In this document: in pieces, positions 38,290 to 47,326 of the stretch | Position numbering within the stretch: the first letter of the stretch is position 1 | How the letters are laid out: every line of letters starts with the position of its first letter | From: Actinomadura sp. KC06 | GTDB taxonomy: Bacteria; Actinomycetota; Actinomycetes; Streptosporangiales; Streptosporangiaceae | Direction of reading: 5' to 3' | DNA length: 64,000 bases | Assembly: GCF_004348735.1 (NCBI RefSeq) | Contig: NZ_SMKT01000019.1 | Span: forward strand, 1 to 64,000 | Notes under the pieces: generated by a model | What the model was told of the DNA's origin: nothing | Seen by the model: the letters and a program-made list of their open reading frames with translations, nothing else | Database searches by the model: none | Translations under genes and position numbers: made by a program

Positions 38290-38991
38290 TCATCCCGGGT
38301 TGACGGCGTGGTGCAGCGCGGCGACCCCGAACGTCAGGTCGCGCCAGCGCACGTTCCCCCAGCCCGCGTCCTGGATCAGCCGGGCCAGGGCGGGCTGGTC
38401 GGGCCAGGCCAGCGTCGACTCGGCGAGGTAGCGGTAGGAGTCGGGATTGGAGCTGACCCGCGCCAGCAGCGGCAGCCCGTACCGCAGATGCGTCTTGTGC
38501 CCGAAGGCCAGCAGCGCGTTCGGCGGATGGCTCACCTCGCAGACCACCAGCCGCCCGCCGGGCTTCGCGACCCGCCGCAGCTCGCGCAGCGCCTTGCCCG
38601 TGTCGGCGACGTTGCGGAGGCCGAACGAGATCGTCACGGCGTCGAACGATCCGTCCGCGAAGGGCAGGCGCAGCGCGTCCCCGGCGACGAAGCTCAGCCC
38701 CTGGACGCCGGCCTGCCTGCGCGCCCCGACGCGGAGCATGCCGAGCGAGAAGTCGCACGCCACCGTCTCGGCGCCCGCCTCGGCGAACGGCACCGACGAC
38801 GTGCCCGTCCCGGCGGCGAGGTCGAGGACCCGCTCGCCCGGACGCGCCGCCAGCGCCCGCACGACCTCGCGCCGCCACCGCCGGTCGCGCCCGCCGGTCA
38901 TCAGCGTGTTCAGCAGGTCGTACCGCTCGGCGGTGCCGTCGAACATCGCCGCGACGTCGGCGGGCTTCTTCTCCAGAGAGGCGCGGCTCAT
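38290..38991 (-). CDS. menG: demethylmenaquinone methyltransferase (UbiE/MenG family)
   Basis: 233 aa SAM-dependent methyltransferase. The family opening with [19 protein letters not shown], motif [13 protein letters not shown], and the signature [16 protein letters not shown] are all present. It methylates demethylmenaquinone in the last step of menaquinone synthesis. It lies upstream of the flavoprotein gene on the same strand, separated by the Rex-operator region. Confidence 0.92.
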   Translation of the reverse strand: MSRASLEKKPADVAAMFDGTAERYDLLNTLMTGGRDRRWRREVVRALAARPGERVLDLAAGTGTSSVPFAEAGAETVACDFSLGMLRVGARRQAGVQGLSFVAGDALRLPFADGSFDAVTISFGLRNVADTGKALRELRRVAKPGGRLVVCEVSHPPNALLAFGHKTHLRYGLPLLARVSSNPDSYRYLAESTLAWPDQPALARLIQDAGWGNVRWRDLTFGVAALHHAVNPG

Positions 38992-39038
38992 GCCCCCACC
39001 CTAAAAGCCGTGTTCACCTATCCCGCACCCCGGGTGCG

Positions 39039-39278
39039 TCAGGCGTCCTCACGGGTGACGGACTTCTCGAACTTCGCGCGCTGGGCGCGGGCGCCGCGGG
39101 CGACGGCGGCCGACATCCGGTCGCGCTGCCCGGACAGCAGGACGTAGCTGACGACGCCGCTGACCAGCAGCGCCAGCAGCAGGAGCAGGAACCCGCGGGC
39201 CCCGAGCAGCGCCAGCACGCCCGCGGTCACCGCGAAGATCGCGAGCCGCGCGAGGGTGTAGAGGATCACGGAACTCAT
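39039..39278 (-). CDS. DUF4229 small membrane protein
   Basis: 79 aa. Two hydrophobic helices at about 5-25 and 29-48 are separated by a short Arg-containing turn; a basic cytoplasmic tail of 30 residues follows (SGQRDRMSAAVARGARAQR). This is the DUF4229 pattern found beside menaquinone genes in many actinobacteria. Function unknown. It sits 47 bp upstream of menG on the same strand. Confidence 0.8.
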   Translation of the reverse strand: MSSVILYTLARLAIFAVTAGVLALLGARGFLLLLLALLVSGVVSYVLLSGQRDRMSAAVARGARAQRAKFEKSVTREDA

Positions 39279-39297
39279 GGCCCTTCGAGCGTAACGC

Positions 39298-40290
39298 CTA
39301 CCTCAGGACGTCCAGGAAGAGGGCCGGGTCTACGTTGCCGCCCGACAGGACGGACACGTAGACGTGCCCCTCGGGGAGTTCGGCGCGGTGGTAGAGGTAG
39401 GCGGCGGTGGCGACGGCGCCCGCGGGTTCGGCGATGAGACGGGTCTCGCGGGCGAGGCGGCGCATCGTCAGGCGGATCTCGTCCTCGGAGACCGTGACGA
39501 CGCCCTCCACGAGCGCGCGCATGTGCGCGAACGGCAGGTCGCCGACCTGCTGGACGCGGAGCCCGTCGGCGATGGTGCGGCCCGTCTCCTCCGCCTCCCA
39601 CGCGACGGGACGTCCCGCGGCCATCGAGTCGCGGGCGTCGGCGGCGAGCTCCGGTTCGACGCCGACCACCCGGGCCTCGGGGCGCAGCGCCTTGACGGCG
39701 GCGGCGACGCCCGAGATGAGGCCGCCGCCGCTGATCGGGACGAGCACCACGTCCACGTCCGGACGGTCCCGGACGATCTCCAGCCCCACCGTGCCCTGCC
39801 CCGCGATCACCCGCGCGTCGTCGTAGGGCGGGATCATCGTGAAGCCGTGCGCGCCGGCGAGCTTGGCCGCGGTCTCCGAGCGGGCCTGCGCGGTCGGCTC
39901 GACGTACACGACCTCGGCGCCGAGCGCGATGCACGCGTCCACCTTCACGCCCGGCGTGGTGTGCGGCATGACCAGGACGGCCTTGATCCCGAGCGCGCGG
40001 GCCGCGTACGCGACGGCCTGCGCGTGGTTGCCGCTGGAGTGCGTGACGACGCCGCGCTCGCGCTGCTCGGGCGGGAGGGAGGCGATGGCGGAGTAGGCGC
40101 CGCGCACCTTGAAGGCGCCGATCGGCTGCAGCGATTCCGCCTTCACCAGCAGCGCCGGCTCCCCGGCGGATCCGGCTCCGGGCGAGGCGGCGGGGCCGTA
40201 CGGGAACGGGACGAGGGGCGTCCGGACGGCGACGCCCGCGATGCGTTCGGCGGCCCGTTCGATCTCCGGGAGCGATACAAGATCGGACAT
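39298..40290 (-). CDS. PLP-dependent threonine/serine dehydratase-like enzyme
   Basis: 330 aa fold-type II PLP enzyme. The Schiff-base Lys is in LQPIGAFKVRGAY, the substrate loop is SSGNHAQAVAYAA, and the phosphate-binding glycines are in ISGGGLISG. It lacks the C-terminal ACT-like regulatory domain of biosynthetic IlvA, so it resembles catabolic threonine dehydratase or serine racemase. No branched-chain genes are nearby, so the physiological substrate is open. Confidence 0.85.
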   Translation of the reverse strand: MSDLVSLPEIERAAERIAGVAVRTPLVPFPYGPAASPGAGSAGEPALLVKAESLQPIGAFKVRGAYSAIASLPPEQRERGVVTHSSGNHAQAVAYAARALGIKAVLVMPHTTPGVKVDACIALGAEVVYVEPTAQARSETAAKLAGAHGFTMIPPYDDARVIAGQGTVGLEIVRDRPDVDVVLVPISGGGLISGVAAAVKALRPEARVVGVEPELAADARDSMAAGRPVAWEAEETGRTIADGLRVQQVGDLPFAHMRALVEGVVTVSEDEIRLTMRRLARETRLIAEPAGAVATAAYLYHRAELPEGHVYVSVLSGGNVDPALFLDVLR

Positions 40291-40510
40291 GGACGGAGAC
40301 TACTTCCCAGGGGCCCGGCGCGGCGGGCGCGGCGTGTCGGACGGGACGCTTTCACACCCCCGTTCAATGCGTTACTTGGCAGGTCAAACGGGGTCAGCGG
40401 GAGGCATGCCCCGAAAGTCGCCCGCACCGAGGGTGATCGGTCCTGCTCGGAAAACTACGGTGCGTGATCTTTTCCGAAAACAAGGGAGAAATCGGTCTTG
40501 ACCCGCCACA

Positions 40511-40521
40511 CTGTTAAACAG
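40511..40521. promoter_or_regulatory. short palindrome upstream of bldC
   Basis: CTGTTAAACAG (5-bp arms, one central base) lies 41 bp before the bldC start, just after a TTGACC hexamer at 40498-40503. No -10 with proper spacing to that hexamer is evident. It may be an operator, but the dyad is short. Confidence 0.3.
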
Positions 40522-40561
40522 TCCACCCGCGCCGAGAGCGGGACAAAGGGGGAGAGAAAAC

Positions 40562-40765
40562 GTGGAGAGCACGAGCGAGCGCCTGCTGACCCCAGGAGAG
40601 GTCGCCGCCCTCTTCCGGGTCGACCCGAAGACGGTCACCCGGTGGGCCGCCGCGGGCCGGATCAGCAGCATCCGCACTCCGGGGGGCCACCGGCGCTTCC
40701 GCGAGTCCGAGGTGCACGCGCTGCTGCGCGGCGATGAGCCCATCGCCGAGCATTCGGCCCGCTGA
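40562..40765 (+). CDS. bldC: developmental DNA-binding protein BldC
   Basis: 67 aa, a lone MerR-type winged helix: LLTPGEVAALFRVDPKTV, RWAAAGRISSIRTPGGH and RRFRESEVHALL. Length and sequence match BldC, which in Streptomyces binds direct repeats cooperatively and holds back the onset of sporulation. GTG 40562 follows GGGGGAGAG. It is monocistronic, with a 270-bp upstream region and a convergent gene after it. Confidence 0.93.
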   Translation: MESTSERLLTPGEVAALFRVDPKTVTRWAAAGRISSIRTPGGHRRFRESEVHALLRGDEPIAEHSAR

Positions 40766-40952
40766 CCTGCCTGAACCTCGCTGATCGCAGGGCCCGCCCG
40801 CCGACATCGGGGCCCGCCACCGGCCTCAGCCGCCCGGACCGCCGCGCCGTGGTAGTCCCCCGGGGGAGACCCTCGCCCGGGCGGCCGGGGCCGTTTCGTT
40901 TCCAGAACCGAGCCGTTTCCGAGACCCTTTCGCATTTCCCGGGTGTTACCGG

Positions 40953-41255
40953 TCAGTCGCCGTTCTCTCCGGTGGTCTCCGGCTCCCCTGGCGCGTCGGA
41001 CTTCCATTCCTCGAACCGGCGGAGCAGGTCGGCGTCCTCGTCCCGCCAGCGGCGCCGTTTCTCCTCCAGCTCGTCCTCCGTCAGCGACTCGCGGAGCAGC
41101 CGGTCGTAGTCGGGGTCGCCGGGCCCGATCTCCACGTACGCGTCGGCGATGATCCGTCCCTCGCGCGCCGCGGGCCCGGACCCGCCCTCGCCGCCGTCGG
41201 CGAGAACGCTGTGCGGAACCCGGAGCGTGCCGTCCGGGAGCCGGATCACGTACAT
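40953..41255 (-). CDS. hypothetical protein, acidic
   Basis: 100 aa. Starts MYVIRLPDGTLRVPHSVL, then a polar region and a charged helix rich in Glu/Arg/Asp (EDELEEKRRRWRDEDADL), ending in an acidic tail. No known domain is recognised. It lies 50 bp downstream of the lethal-factor-like protease gene on the same strand and could be its partner or inhibitor, but nothing in the sequence proves this. Confidence 0.6.
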   Translation of the reverse strand: MYVIRLPDGTLRVPHSVLADGGEGGSGPAAREGRIIADAYVEIGPGDPDYDRLLRESLTEDELEEKRRRWRDEDADLLRRFEEWKSDAPGEPETTGENGD

Positions 41256-41305
41256 CGTCGTCCACCCTCGCGATTCGCTTGTGCGCGCCCTGCCATCAGG
41301 ATGTC

Positions 41306-42337
41306 CTAGATCCCGTACCTGCGGTTGAAGAAGAGCATGACCTCCAGCGCCATCCGGATGTTGCCGGCGAGCATATCGACGAGGGCCGGGCGCTGCCGGG
41401 AGGAGATCGCGGCGAACGCGTCCGCGAAGAACTCGCGGCGGCCGAGCGCGTTCGGCTGGCGGTGGAAGTCGCTCGCGAGATGCGGCAGGCACTCCTCGTA
41501 CAGCCGCTGGAAGGCGGGGCTGTCGGACGTCCACTCGCCGTCGTCGCCGTCGATGTCGTCGAGCGCGTGCCCGACCTCGTGCAGCATCACGTCCGGCGTC
41601 GGCGACGGCCGGTCCCCAACGACGATCTTGTGGTCGCCGTACGCGCCCGCGCAGATGTCCCAGGTGGCGCGGCCGGACGGCAGCGGACGGTCGCGCAGAT
41701 GGCCCATGTCGTCCAGCTGCGGAACGCCGCCCGGCCCCACGTAGATGCCGTCGAGCCCGGCCGCGAGCTTCTCCTTGAGCTGCTCCGGCAGGGCCGCCAG
41801 GCTGTCCACCGCCCCGATCACCTCGCGGCTCGGGGGTCCGTCCCGGACGTCCCACTGCCGGTACAGGACGTTCTCCAGGACGCCGCAGTTCCGGCGGCCG
41901 TCGGAGACGTGCGGCATGCCCGGCGGGTACGGCTCCACGCGCAGCCGGTCGTCGTCGAGCTCGAAGTCGCTCCACGAGTAGTCGCCCGCCCGCGGACGGC
42001 CTTTCTTGCGGCGCCCGAACCGGCCGGCGAGCAGGCCCGTCGTGTCCCCGCCGTCGCCGTTCTCAGGGGCGTCGCGGTCGCCGTCCATGCCGCCGGGGCC
42101 CAGCGCGAAGTCGTCGTCGCGGCCCGCCTTGCGGAACCGGCCGAACCGGTCGCGCGGCTGGTTGCTGCGCGGGCGCACCTGCCCCGAGTCGGGCGGCGAC
42201 GGGGAGTAGGCCGCGTCGTCCCGCCGGAGCGTGCGGTCCTGGGCCGCGCCGTCCCCGCGCATGCGCCCGCCGCGGGACGGATCGCGATGCCACAGCTCCC
42301 TGGGGCGGGGCTTGCGATGGACGCCTTTGAAGCGCAT
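41306..42337 (-). CDS. protein with anthrax lethal-factor-like zinc metalloprotease domain
   Basis: 343 aa. The first about 125 residues are Arg/Gly/Asp-rich and look disordered. The C-terminal part carries HEVGHALDD with zinc ligands His253 and His257 and catalytic Glu254, then EFFADAFA with Glu302. The His257-Glu302 distance of 45 equals His690-Glu735 in anthrax lethal factor, whose motifs HEFGHAVDD and EFFAEAF are nearly the same. The Tyr that precedes the Glu ligand in lethal factor is not conserved. There is no signal peptide, so action inside the cell, or export by an unseen route, must be considered. Target unknown. Confidence 0.7.
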   Translation of the reverse strand: MRFKGVHRKPRPRELWHRDPSRGGRMRGDGAAQDRTLRRDDAAYSPSPPDSGQVRPRSNQPRDRFGRFRKAGRDDDFALGPGGMDGDRDAPENGDGGDTTGLLAGRFGRRKKGRPRAGDYSWSDFELDDDRLRVEPYPPGMPHVSDGRRNCGVLENVLYRQWDVRDGPPSREVIGAVDSLAALPEQLKEKLAAGLDGIYVGPGGVPQLDDMGHLRDRPLPSGRATWDICAGAYGDHKIVVGDRPSPTPDVMLHEVGHALDDIDGDDGEWTSDSPAFQRLYEECLPHLASDFHRQPNALGRREFFADAFAAISSRQRPALVDMLAGNIRMALEVMLFFNRRYGI

Positions 42338-42501
42338 CGGGCTCCTCTGTCAGCGGACCCGCGGGGTAGCGAGCGGCGTCCGCCGCGCGACCGGGTCCCT
42401 GAGGAAGGGTAAGCCGGAACCCGACACGCCGTCATCTCCGGGAGTCACGGATCCCCCGAAATCTTCCCGGACGCGAAGTCTTCTCAGGCGGTGAAGTCTT
42501 C

Positions 42502-43506
42502 TCAGGCGTAGGAGTGGAGGCCGGAGAACATGTAGTTCACGCCGAAGAAGTTGAACAGCAGCGCGGCGAACGCCAGGAGCGAGAGGAACGCCGCCTTGCG
42601 GCCCTTCCAGCCGGACGTCGCGCGGGCGTGCAGGTAGGCCGCGTAGATGATCCAGGTGACGAAGGACCAGATCTCCTTCGGGTCCCAGCCCCAGTAGCGT
42701 CCCCACGCCTGGTCGGCCCAGATCGCGCCCATGATGATCGCGGCCGTCCAGATCGGGAACGCGAACATCGTGACGCGCATCGCGAGCCGGTCGAGGGTCT
42801 CCGCGGACGGGACGTGCGACAGCGCACCGCCCCCGGCCTTGCCCCCGGCCCCCGCGCGGGCCTCCTCGCGGGACTTCAGGAAGTAGAGGATCGTGGCCGC
42901 GCCCGCGACGGTGAACGCCCCCGTCGCGATGATCGCGGCGGACACGTGGATGGCGATCCAGTACGAGTTGAGCGCCGGGGTCACCGGGCCCACCGAGTCG
43001 TACAGCCAGATGTTCGCCGCGCCCAGCGCGATGACGGCCGCGAACATGACGGGCGCGCCGAGGAAGCGCGCCTTGTACCGGACCATCACGACCATGAACG
43101 CGGCGACGGCGGCGAACGAGATGGCGGTGAGGAACTCGTACATGTTGCCCCACGGCCACCGGCTCGCGGCCAGCCCGCGCGACACCAGGACGCCGAGGTG
43201 CGCGCCGACGCCCAGCACGCTCAGGAAGATCGCGAGGCGGGCCCAGTCGACCTGGGGGCCGTCCGCGCCGTCCTCGTCGGCCACGGCCTCGACCTCGGTG
43301 CCGTCGACGTCCGCCGCGCCACCGGCCCCGACCAGGACCTTGGCCTCGGCCTTCTCCCGCACCGACGCCTTGGCGGCGGCGGTCGTCGCCGCGCCGCGGC
43401 GGCCGAAGCCCATGTCGGCGGCGTACGCGACCAGCGCGATGATGTACATCACCACCGTGGTCAGCATGAGCTTGTCGCTCAGGTTCGCGAGGTCGGCGTT
43501 GCTCAC
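42502..43506 (-). CDS. ccsB: cytochrome c biogenesis protein CcsB
   Basis: 334 aa from GTG 43506, four bases after the resB stop and with GGAG 8 bp ahead. Eight or so membrane helices and the haem-handling motif WGRYWGWDPKEIWSFVTW define the CcsA/CcsB family. With ResB it moves haem across the membrane and attaches it to apocytochrome c. A hydrophilic segment of about 70 residues separates helix 1 from the rest. Confidence 0.93.
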   Translation of the reverse strand: MSNADLANLSDKLMLTTVVMYIIALVAYAADMGFGRRGAATTAAAKASVREKAEAKVLVGAGGAADVDGTEVEAVADEDGADGPQVDWARLAIFLSVLGVGAHLGVLVSRGLAASRWPWGNMYEFLTAISFAAVAAFMVVMVRYKARFLGAPVMFAAVIALGAANIWLYDSVGPVTPALNSYWIAIHVSAAIIATGAFTVAGAATILYFLKSREEARAGAGGKAGGGALSHVPSAETLDRLAMRVTMFAFPIWTAAIIMGAIWADQAWGRYWGWDPKEIWSFVTWIIYAAYLHARATSGWKGRKAAFLSLLAFAALLFNFFGVNYMFSGLHSYA

Positions 43507-43510
43507 CTCG

Positions 43511-45184
43511 TCACTCCTTCGATTCGGTCGGGGTCGCCGGGCCATCCGGTTCCCCGGGCTCGTCCGGTTCCGCGGGGCCGGGCTCCTGCTCGGGACCGCG
43601 CAGGGCGGTCACGATGTCGTCGAATTCGGAGGTCGGGCTCCCGAGGGTGAGACCGCCGACCTCGACCACCGTACGCCCGCCCTCCGCGGCGCTCGCACGG
43701 ACCCACACCCTGCGCCGCCTGACCATGAACGAGGTCGCCACGCCCAGCACGGCCAGGATGGCCGCGACCAGCGCGGGGATGCGTCCGGGGTCGTGGTTGA
43801 CCGACAGGGTCGCGTACTCCTTGAGGCCGTCGAACGTGACCGAGCCGGCGCCGCCGGGGAGCTGGAACGTCTCGCCCGGCTCCAGCAGCTTCTGGCCGTC
43901 CTTGACCGGCTGGAGCGTCTTGCCGATGCCTTCCAGCTTGTAGACCGACTGCGGGGAGCCGGAGTCCAGGCCGATGTCGCCCTTGAACGAGGTGATCGTG
44001 ATGACGGGGCGGAGCGGCGCCGGGAACGCGGAGATGATCTGCTTGCCGTCCTCGCTGGCCATCGCGGTCGGCCACAGGATCGCGTAGAAGGCGAGCTGGT
44101 CGGGCTCGGCGTCGGGGGCCTTGATGACGCCTTCGGACGTCAGGTTCCGCGGCTCCATCTCCAGGAACGGCACCGAGTCCTGGAACGCGACGTTGCCCTT
44201 GGCGTCCCGGACGGTGAACGTCGGCGCGTACCCGTGCCCGAGCAGGTACACCTTCGCGCCGCCGACCTTCAGCGGATGGTTGATCCGCAGGTCGTGCGTC
44301 TTCTCCCCGCCGCCGGGCGCGGCGCGGTAGCGGATCTTGGCGTTGAACTCGGTGGCCTGGCCGCGCTTGTCGCCGCTGGTCTCGTACTCGGCCTTGAAGT
44401 CGTCCAGGCTGACGGTGAACGGGGCCAGCTCACCGTCGTCGAACACGCGTCCGGGCGTGAACTGGTCGTACTGGTTCAGCGAGTTCGCGAACGTCCGGCC
44501 CTCCATGAGCAGGACGTCGCCGCGGTAGCCGAACAGGTTCCCGATGCCGAGCGCGAACAGCAGCGCCAGCAGCGCCAGGTGGAACAGCAGGTTGCCGGTC
44601 TCGCCGAGGTAGCCCTTCTCGGCGGACGCGGCGCCGCTGGAGACGTCGACCCGGAACCGCCGCCCGCGCAGGGCCGTGCGGGCCTCGGCGAGGACGTCCT
44701 CCGGGGACGTGTCCGTCTCGTACGTCGCGGACTGCGGCAGCCGTCCCAGGTTCCGGGGCGCGGCGGGCGGACGGGCCCGCATCGACCGGTAGTGCTTCCC
44801 CGCGCGCGGGATGACGCACCCGGCCAGCGACACGAACAGCAGGATGTAGATCGCCGCGAACCAGGGGGCGGCGAACACGTCGAACATGGAGAACTTGTCG
44901 AGCCACGGGCCGAGCGTCTTGTGCTCGTCCAGGTAGGCCGCGACGTCCTCGGGCGCCTGGCCCCGCTGCGGCAGGATCGACCCGGGCACAGCGCCCAGCG
45001 CCACCAGGAACAGCAGGATCAGCGCGGTGCGCATCGTGGTGAGCTGGCGCCAGCCCCAGCGCAGCCAGCCGATGGGGCCGAGGCCCTTCGGGCGCGGCAC
45101 CTCCTCCGGCGCCTGGCGCGCGGCGGGGGCCTGCGTGCCCGACTCGGGGCCCGATTCCTTGACGTCGTCCCTGGTGTCAGTCAT
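43511..45184 (-). CDS. resB: cytochrome c biogenesis protein ResB (Ccs1)
   Basis: 557 aa with four membrane helices, three in the first 240 residues, and a large external domain before the last helix near residue 465. PGSILPQRGQAPEDVAAYL and NLLFHLALLALLFALG are typical of ResB. It pairs with CcsB as the haem lyase. It follows ccdA by one base. Confidence 0.93.
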   Translation of the reverse strand: MTDTRDDVKESGPESGTQAPAARQAPEEVPRPKGLGPIGWLRWGWRQLTTMRTALILLFLVALGAVPGSILPQRGQAPEDVAAYLDEHKTLGPWLDKFSMFDVFAAPWFAAIYILLFVSLAGCVIPRAGKHYRSMRARPPAAPRNLGRLPQSATYETDTSPEDVLAEARTALRGRRFRVDVSSGAASAEKGYLGETGNLLFHLALLALLFALGIGNLFGYRGDVLLMEGRTFANSLNQYDQFTPGRVFDDGELAPFTVSLDDFKAEYETSGDKRGQATEFNAKIRYRAAPGGGEKTHDLRINHPLKVGGAKVYLLGHGYAPTFTVRDAKGNVAFQDSVPFLEMEPRNLTSEGVIKAPDAEPDQLAFYAILWPTAMASEDGKQIISAFPAPLRPVITITSFKGDIGLDSGSPQSVYKLEGIGKTLQPVKDGQKLLEPGETFQLPGGAGSVTFDGLKEYATLSVNHDPGRIPALVAAILAVLGVATSFMVRRRRVWVRASAAEGGRTVVEVGGLTLGSPTSEFDDIVTALRGPEQEPGPAEPDEPGEPDGPATPTESKE

Positions 45185-45185
45185 C

Positions 45186-45929
45186 TCAAATAACCGGTTC
45201 GAAGCCGCTGATCCACGACCTCAGCTCGATGGTCAGATCGCCCCACAGGCCGCTCACCAGCAGCACCCCGAGCAGGACGAGCATGCCCCCGCCCGTCCGC
45301 ATGACCAGGGGGTAGTGACGCTTCACCGCGCCGAACGCGCCGAACGCCCATCGGTAGGCGACCGCGGTGGCCACGAACGGCAGGCCAAGCCCCACACAGT
45401 ACGCCAGGGAGAGGAGAGCGCCCCGTCCGGCGCTGGCCTCGGTGATGGCGAGGCCCTGCACCGCGCCGAGCGTGGGGCCGATGCAGGGCGTCCAGCCGAG
45501 CCCGAACAGGACGCCGAGCAGCGGCGCGCCCGCGAGCCCGGCGGCGGGCAGGTGGCTCGACTTCATGGTCCGCTGCAGGCCGGGGACGAAGCCCATGAAC
45601 GCGAGGCCGAACACGATCGTGATGACGCCGAGGACGCGGGTTATAGGGTCCTGGTACTCCAGCAGCCACCGTCCGAGCCCCCCGAAGATCACGCCGTAGC
45701 TGACGAACACGGCGCTGAACCCGGCGATGAACAGCACGGCGCCCGCGAGGAGCCGTCCGCGCCGCTGGTCGGCCAGGTCGGCGCCGGTCATGCCCGTCAC
45801 GTACGACAGGTAGCCGGGGACGAGCGGCAGGACGCACGGCGAGGCGAACGACACGAGCCCGGCCAGGGCCGCCAGCGGCGCCGCCGCCACCAGCGAGCCG
45901 CTGACGACGGTCTCGCTGACGGTGCTCAT
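45186..45929 (-). CDS. ccdA: thiol-disulfide transporter CcdA
   Basis: 247 aa, six membrane helices. The redox Cys pair is seen in FASPCVLPLVPGYLS and GWTPCIGPTLGA. It passes reducing power from cytoplasmic thioredoxin to the extracytoplasmic ResA, keeping the CxxCH haem sites reduced. Start ATG 45929 lies 32 bp after the resA stop. Confidence 0.93.
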   Translation of the reverse strand: MSTVSETVVSGSLVAAAPLAALAGLVSFASPCVLPLVPGYLSYVTGMTGADLADQRRGRLLAGAVLFIAGFSAVFVSYGVIFGGLGRWLLEYQDPITRVLGVITIVFGLAFMGFVPGLQRTMKSSHLPAAGLAGAPLLGVLFGLGWTPCIGPTLGAVQGLAITEASAGRGALLSLAYCVGLGLPFVATAVAYRWAFGAFGAVKRHYPLVMRTGGGMLVLLGVLLVSGLWGDLTIELRSWISGFEPVI

Positions 45930-45961
45930 CTCGCTGTGCTCATTCTTTCGGGCCCATCGGC

Positions 45962-46552
45962 TCACGTCCCCGCGAGGGCCTTGGCGACCAGCGGGTTCAG
46001 CTTGGAGTACGTCGTCGCGCCGATGATCCGGGCGGCGACGCGGCCCTGCCGGTCCAGGACGAGCGTGCTCGGGATCGCGCTGGGCGGGACCTCGCGGAAC
46101 GCCAGCGTGACCTGCCCGCCGTCGTCGAACAGGCTCGGGTAGGTGATCTTGAACTTGCGCTCGAACGCCTGCGCGTTGGCCATGGAGTCCTTGAAGTTGA
46201 CGCCGAGGAACTCGACGCCCTTGGCCTTGTTCTGGTCGTACACGTGCTGCAGGGACGGCGCCTCGCCGCGGCACGGCGCGCACCACGACGCCCAGAAGTT
46301 GACGACGACGACCTTGCCCTTGAAGTCGGCGAGCTTGAACGGCTTGCCGTCCAGGCGCCGGCCGCTGACGTCCTGGACGCTCTTGCGGTCGGCGGGCTTG
46401 TACTCCGTCACGTTCCCGTCGCCCGAGACGAAGCGCGTGTCGTCGCCGCCCTGCCCGCTCTCCGAGGCGCCCGTCCCGGCGCACCCGGCCAGCAGCCCGC
46501 ACAGCACGGCGGCAGCGGCGACGGCGCGCGGCGGGGAGACTCGGGGGCTCAA
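45962..46552 (-). CDS. resA: thioredoxin-like lipoprotein ResA/TlpA
   Basis: 196 aa from TTG 46552, chosen because GGAGGG stands 4 bp ahead; a TTG at 46564 would add four residues. A signal sequence ends in the lipobox LLAGC, so the protein is anchored outside the membrane. The thioredoxin fold has WASWCAPCRGEAP as active site and PPSAIPSTLVLD with a cis-Pro. It reduces apocytochrome c, using electrons from CcdA. First gene of resA-ccdA-resB-ccsB. Confidence 0.92.
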   Translation of the reverse strand: MSPRVSPPRAVAAAAVLCGLLAGCAGTGASESGQGGDDTRFVSGDGNVTEYKPADRKSVQDVSGRRLDGKPFKLADFKGKVVVVNFWASWCAPCRGEAPSLQHVYDQNKAKGVEFLGVNFKDSMANAQAFERKFKITYPSLFDDGGQVTLAFREVPPSAIPSTLVLDRQGRVAARIIGATTYSKLNPLVAKALAGT

Positions 46553-46622
46553 CGGACCCTCCAATTCAGGGCGGATTCAGGGCGAGCTACTACAAGACGT
46601 AGTACACAACTTAGCGGTGGGG

Positions 46623-47261
46623 TCAGGCACCGGCGACACTGGGGCCCTTGGCGATTCCCGCCGCGGGCTCGCAGTAGGCGACCTCCACCAGGCGGCTGCC
46701 CTCGAACGTCAGGCTCGTCAGGCTGGCCAGCCCGCACTCGCGCCGCTTCGGGTGATGCCAGAGGCGGCGGCGCTCGGCGTGCAGGCGCAGCACATAGATC
46801 GGCAGCTGGTGGCTGACGCACACGGCCTCGTGGCCCTTCGCCGACTCCCGCGCCCTGATCACGGCCGAGCGCATCCGGGCGGCGAGCTCGGTGTAGGGCT
46901 CCCCCCAGGACGGCTTGAACGGGTTGACCAGGTGCCGCCAGTGCTCGGGACGGCGCAGCGAGCCGGCCCCGGCCCCGAACGTCAGCCCCTCGAAGCGGTT
47001 GTCGGCCTCGATCAGACGGTCGTCCACCGTCACGGGCAGGTCGAACGCGTCGGCCAGCGGCGCGGCCGTCTCCAGCGCCCGCTGCATCGGCGACGAGAGG
47101 ATGGCGGTCACGTCCCGGTCGGCGAACCATTTGGCGACGGCCTTCGCCATGAGGACGCCGTCCTCACTGAGGCGGTAGCCGGGCAGCCGCCCGTACAGGA
47201 TCCCCTCGGGATTGTGCACCTCACCGTGCCGCAACAGGTGAACGGTCGTTTTCTCGGTCAT
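46623..47261 (-). CDS. histidine phosphatase family protein
   Basis: 212 aa. The catalytic motif is LLRHGEVHNP with the phosphohistidine His near residue 11; ILSSPMQRALETA and CVSHQLPI give the other Arg and His. It belongs to the phosphoglycerate-mutase-like phosphatases with a small unknown phosphorylated substrate. It precedes resA on the same strand by 70 bp and may share its promoter. Confidence 0.88.
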   Translation of the reverse strand: MTEKTTVHLLRHGEVHNPEGILYGRLPGYRLSEDGVLMAKAVAKWFADRDVTAILSSPMQRALETAAPLADAFDLPVTVDDRLIEADNRFEGLTFGAGAGSLRRPEHWRHLVNPFKPSWGEPYTELAARMRSAVIRARESAKGHEAVCVSHQLPIYVLRLHAERRRLWHHPKRRECGLASLTSLTFEGSRLVEVAYCEPAAGIAKGPSVAGA

Positions 47262-47326
47262 CGCCAGCAAGATTACCTACGCGCATCTGCGCTTCCGTCC
47301 ACCGGCATGGCGTTTGCCCGCGGGGG

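Noticed and set aside
40856-40867. TCCCCCGGGGGA as terminator of bldC
   Set aside because: No loop and only a run of C and G; chance is likely in DNA of this composition.
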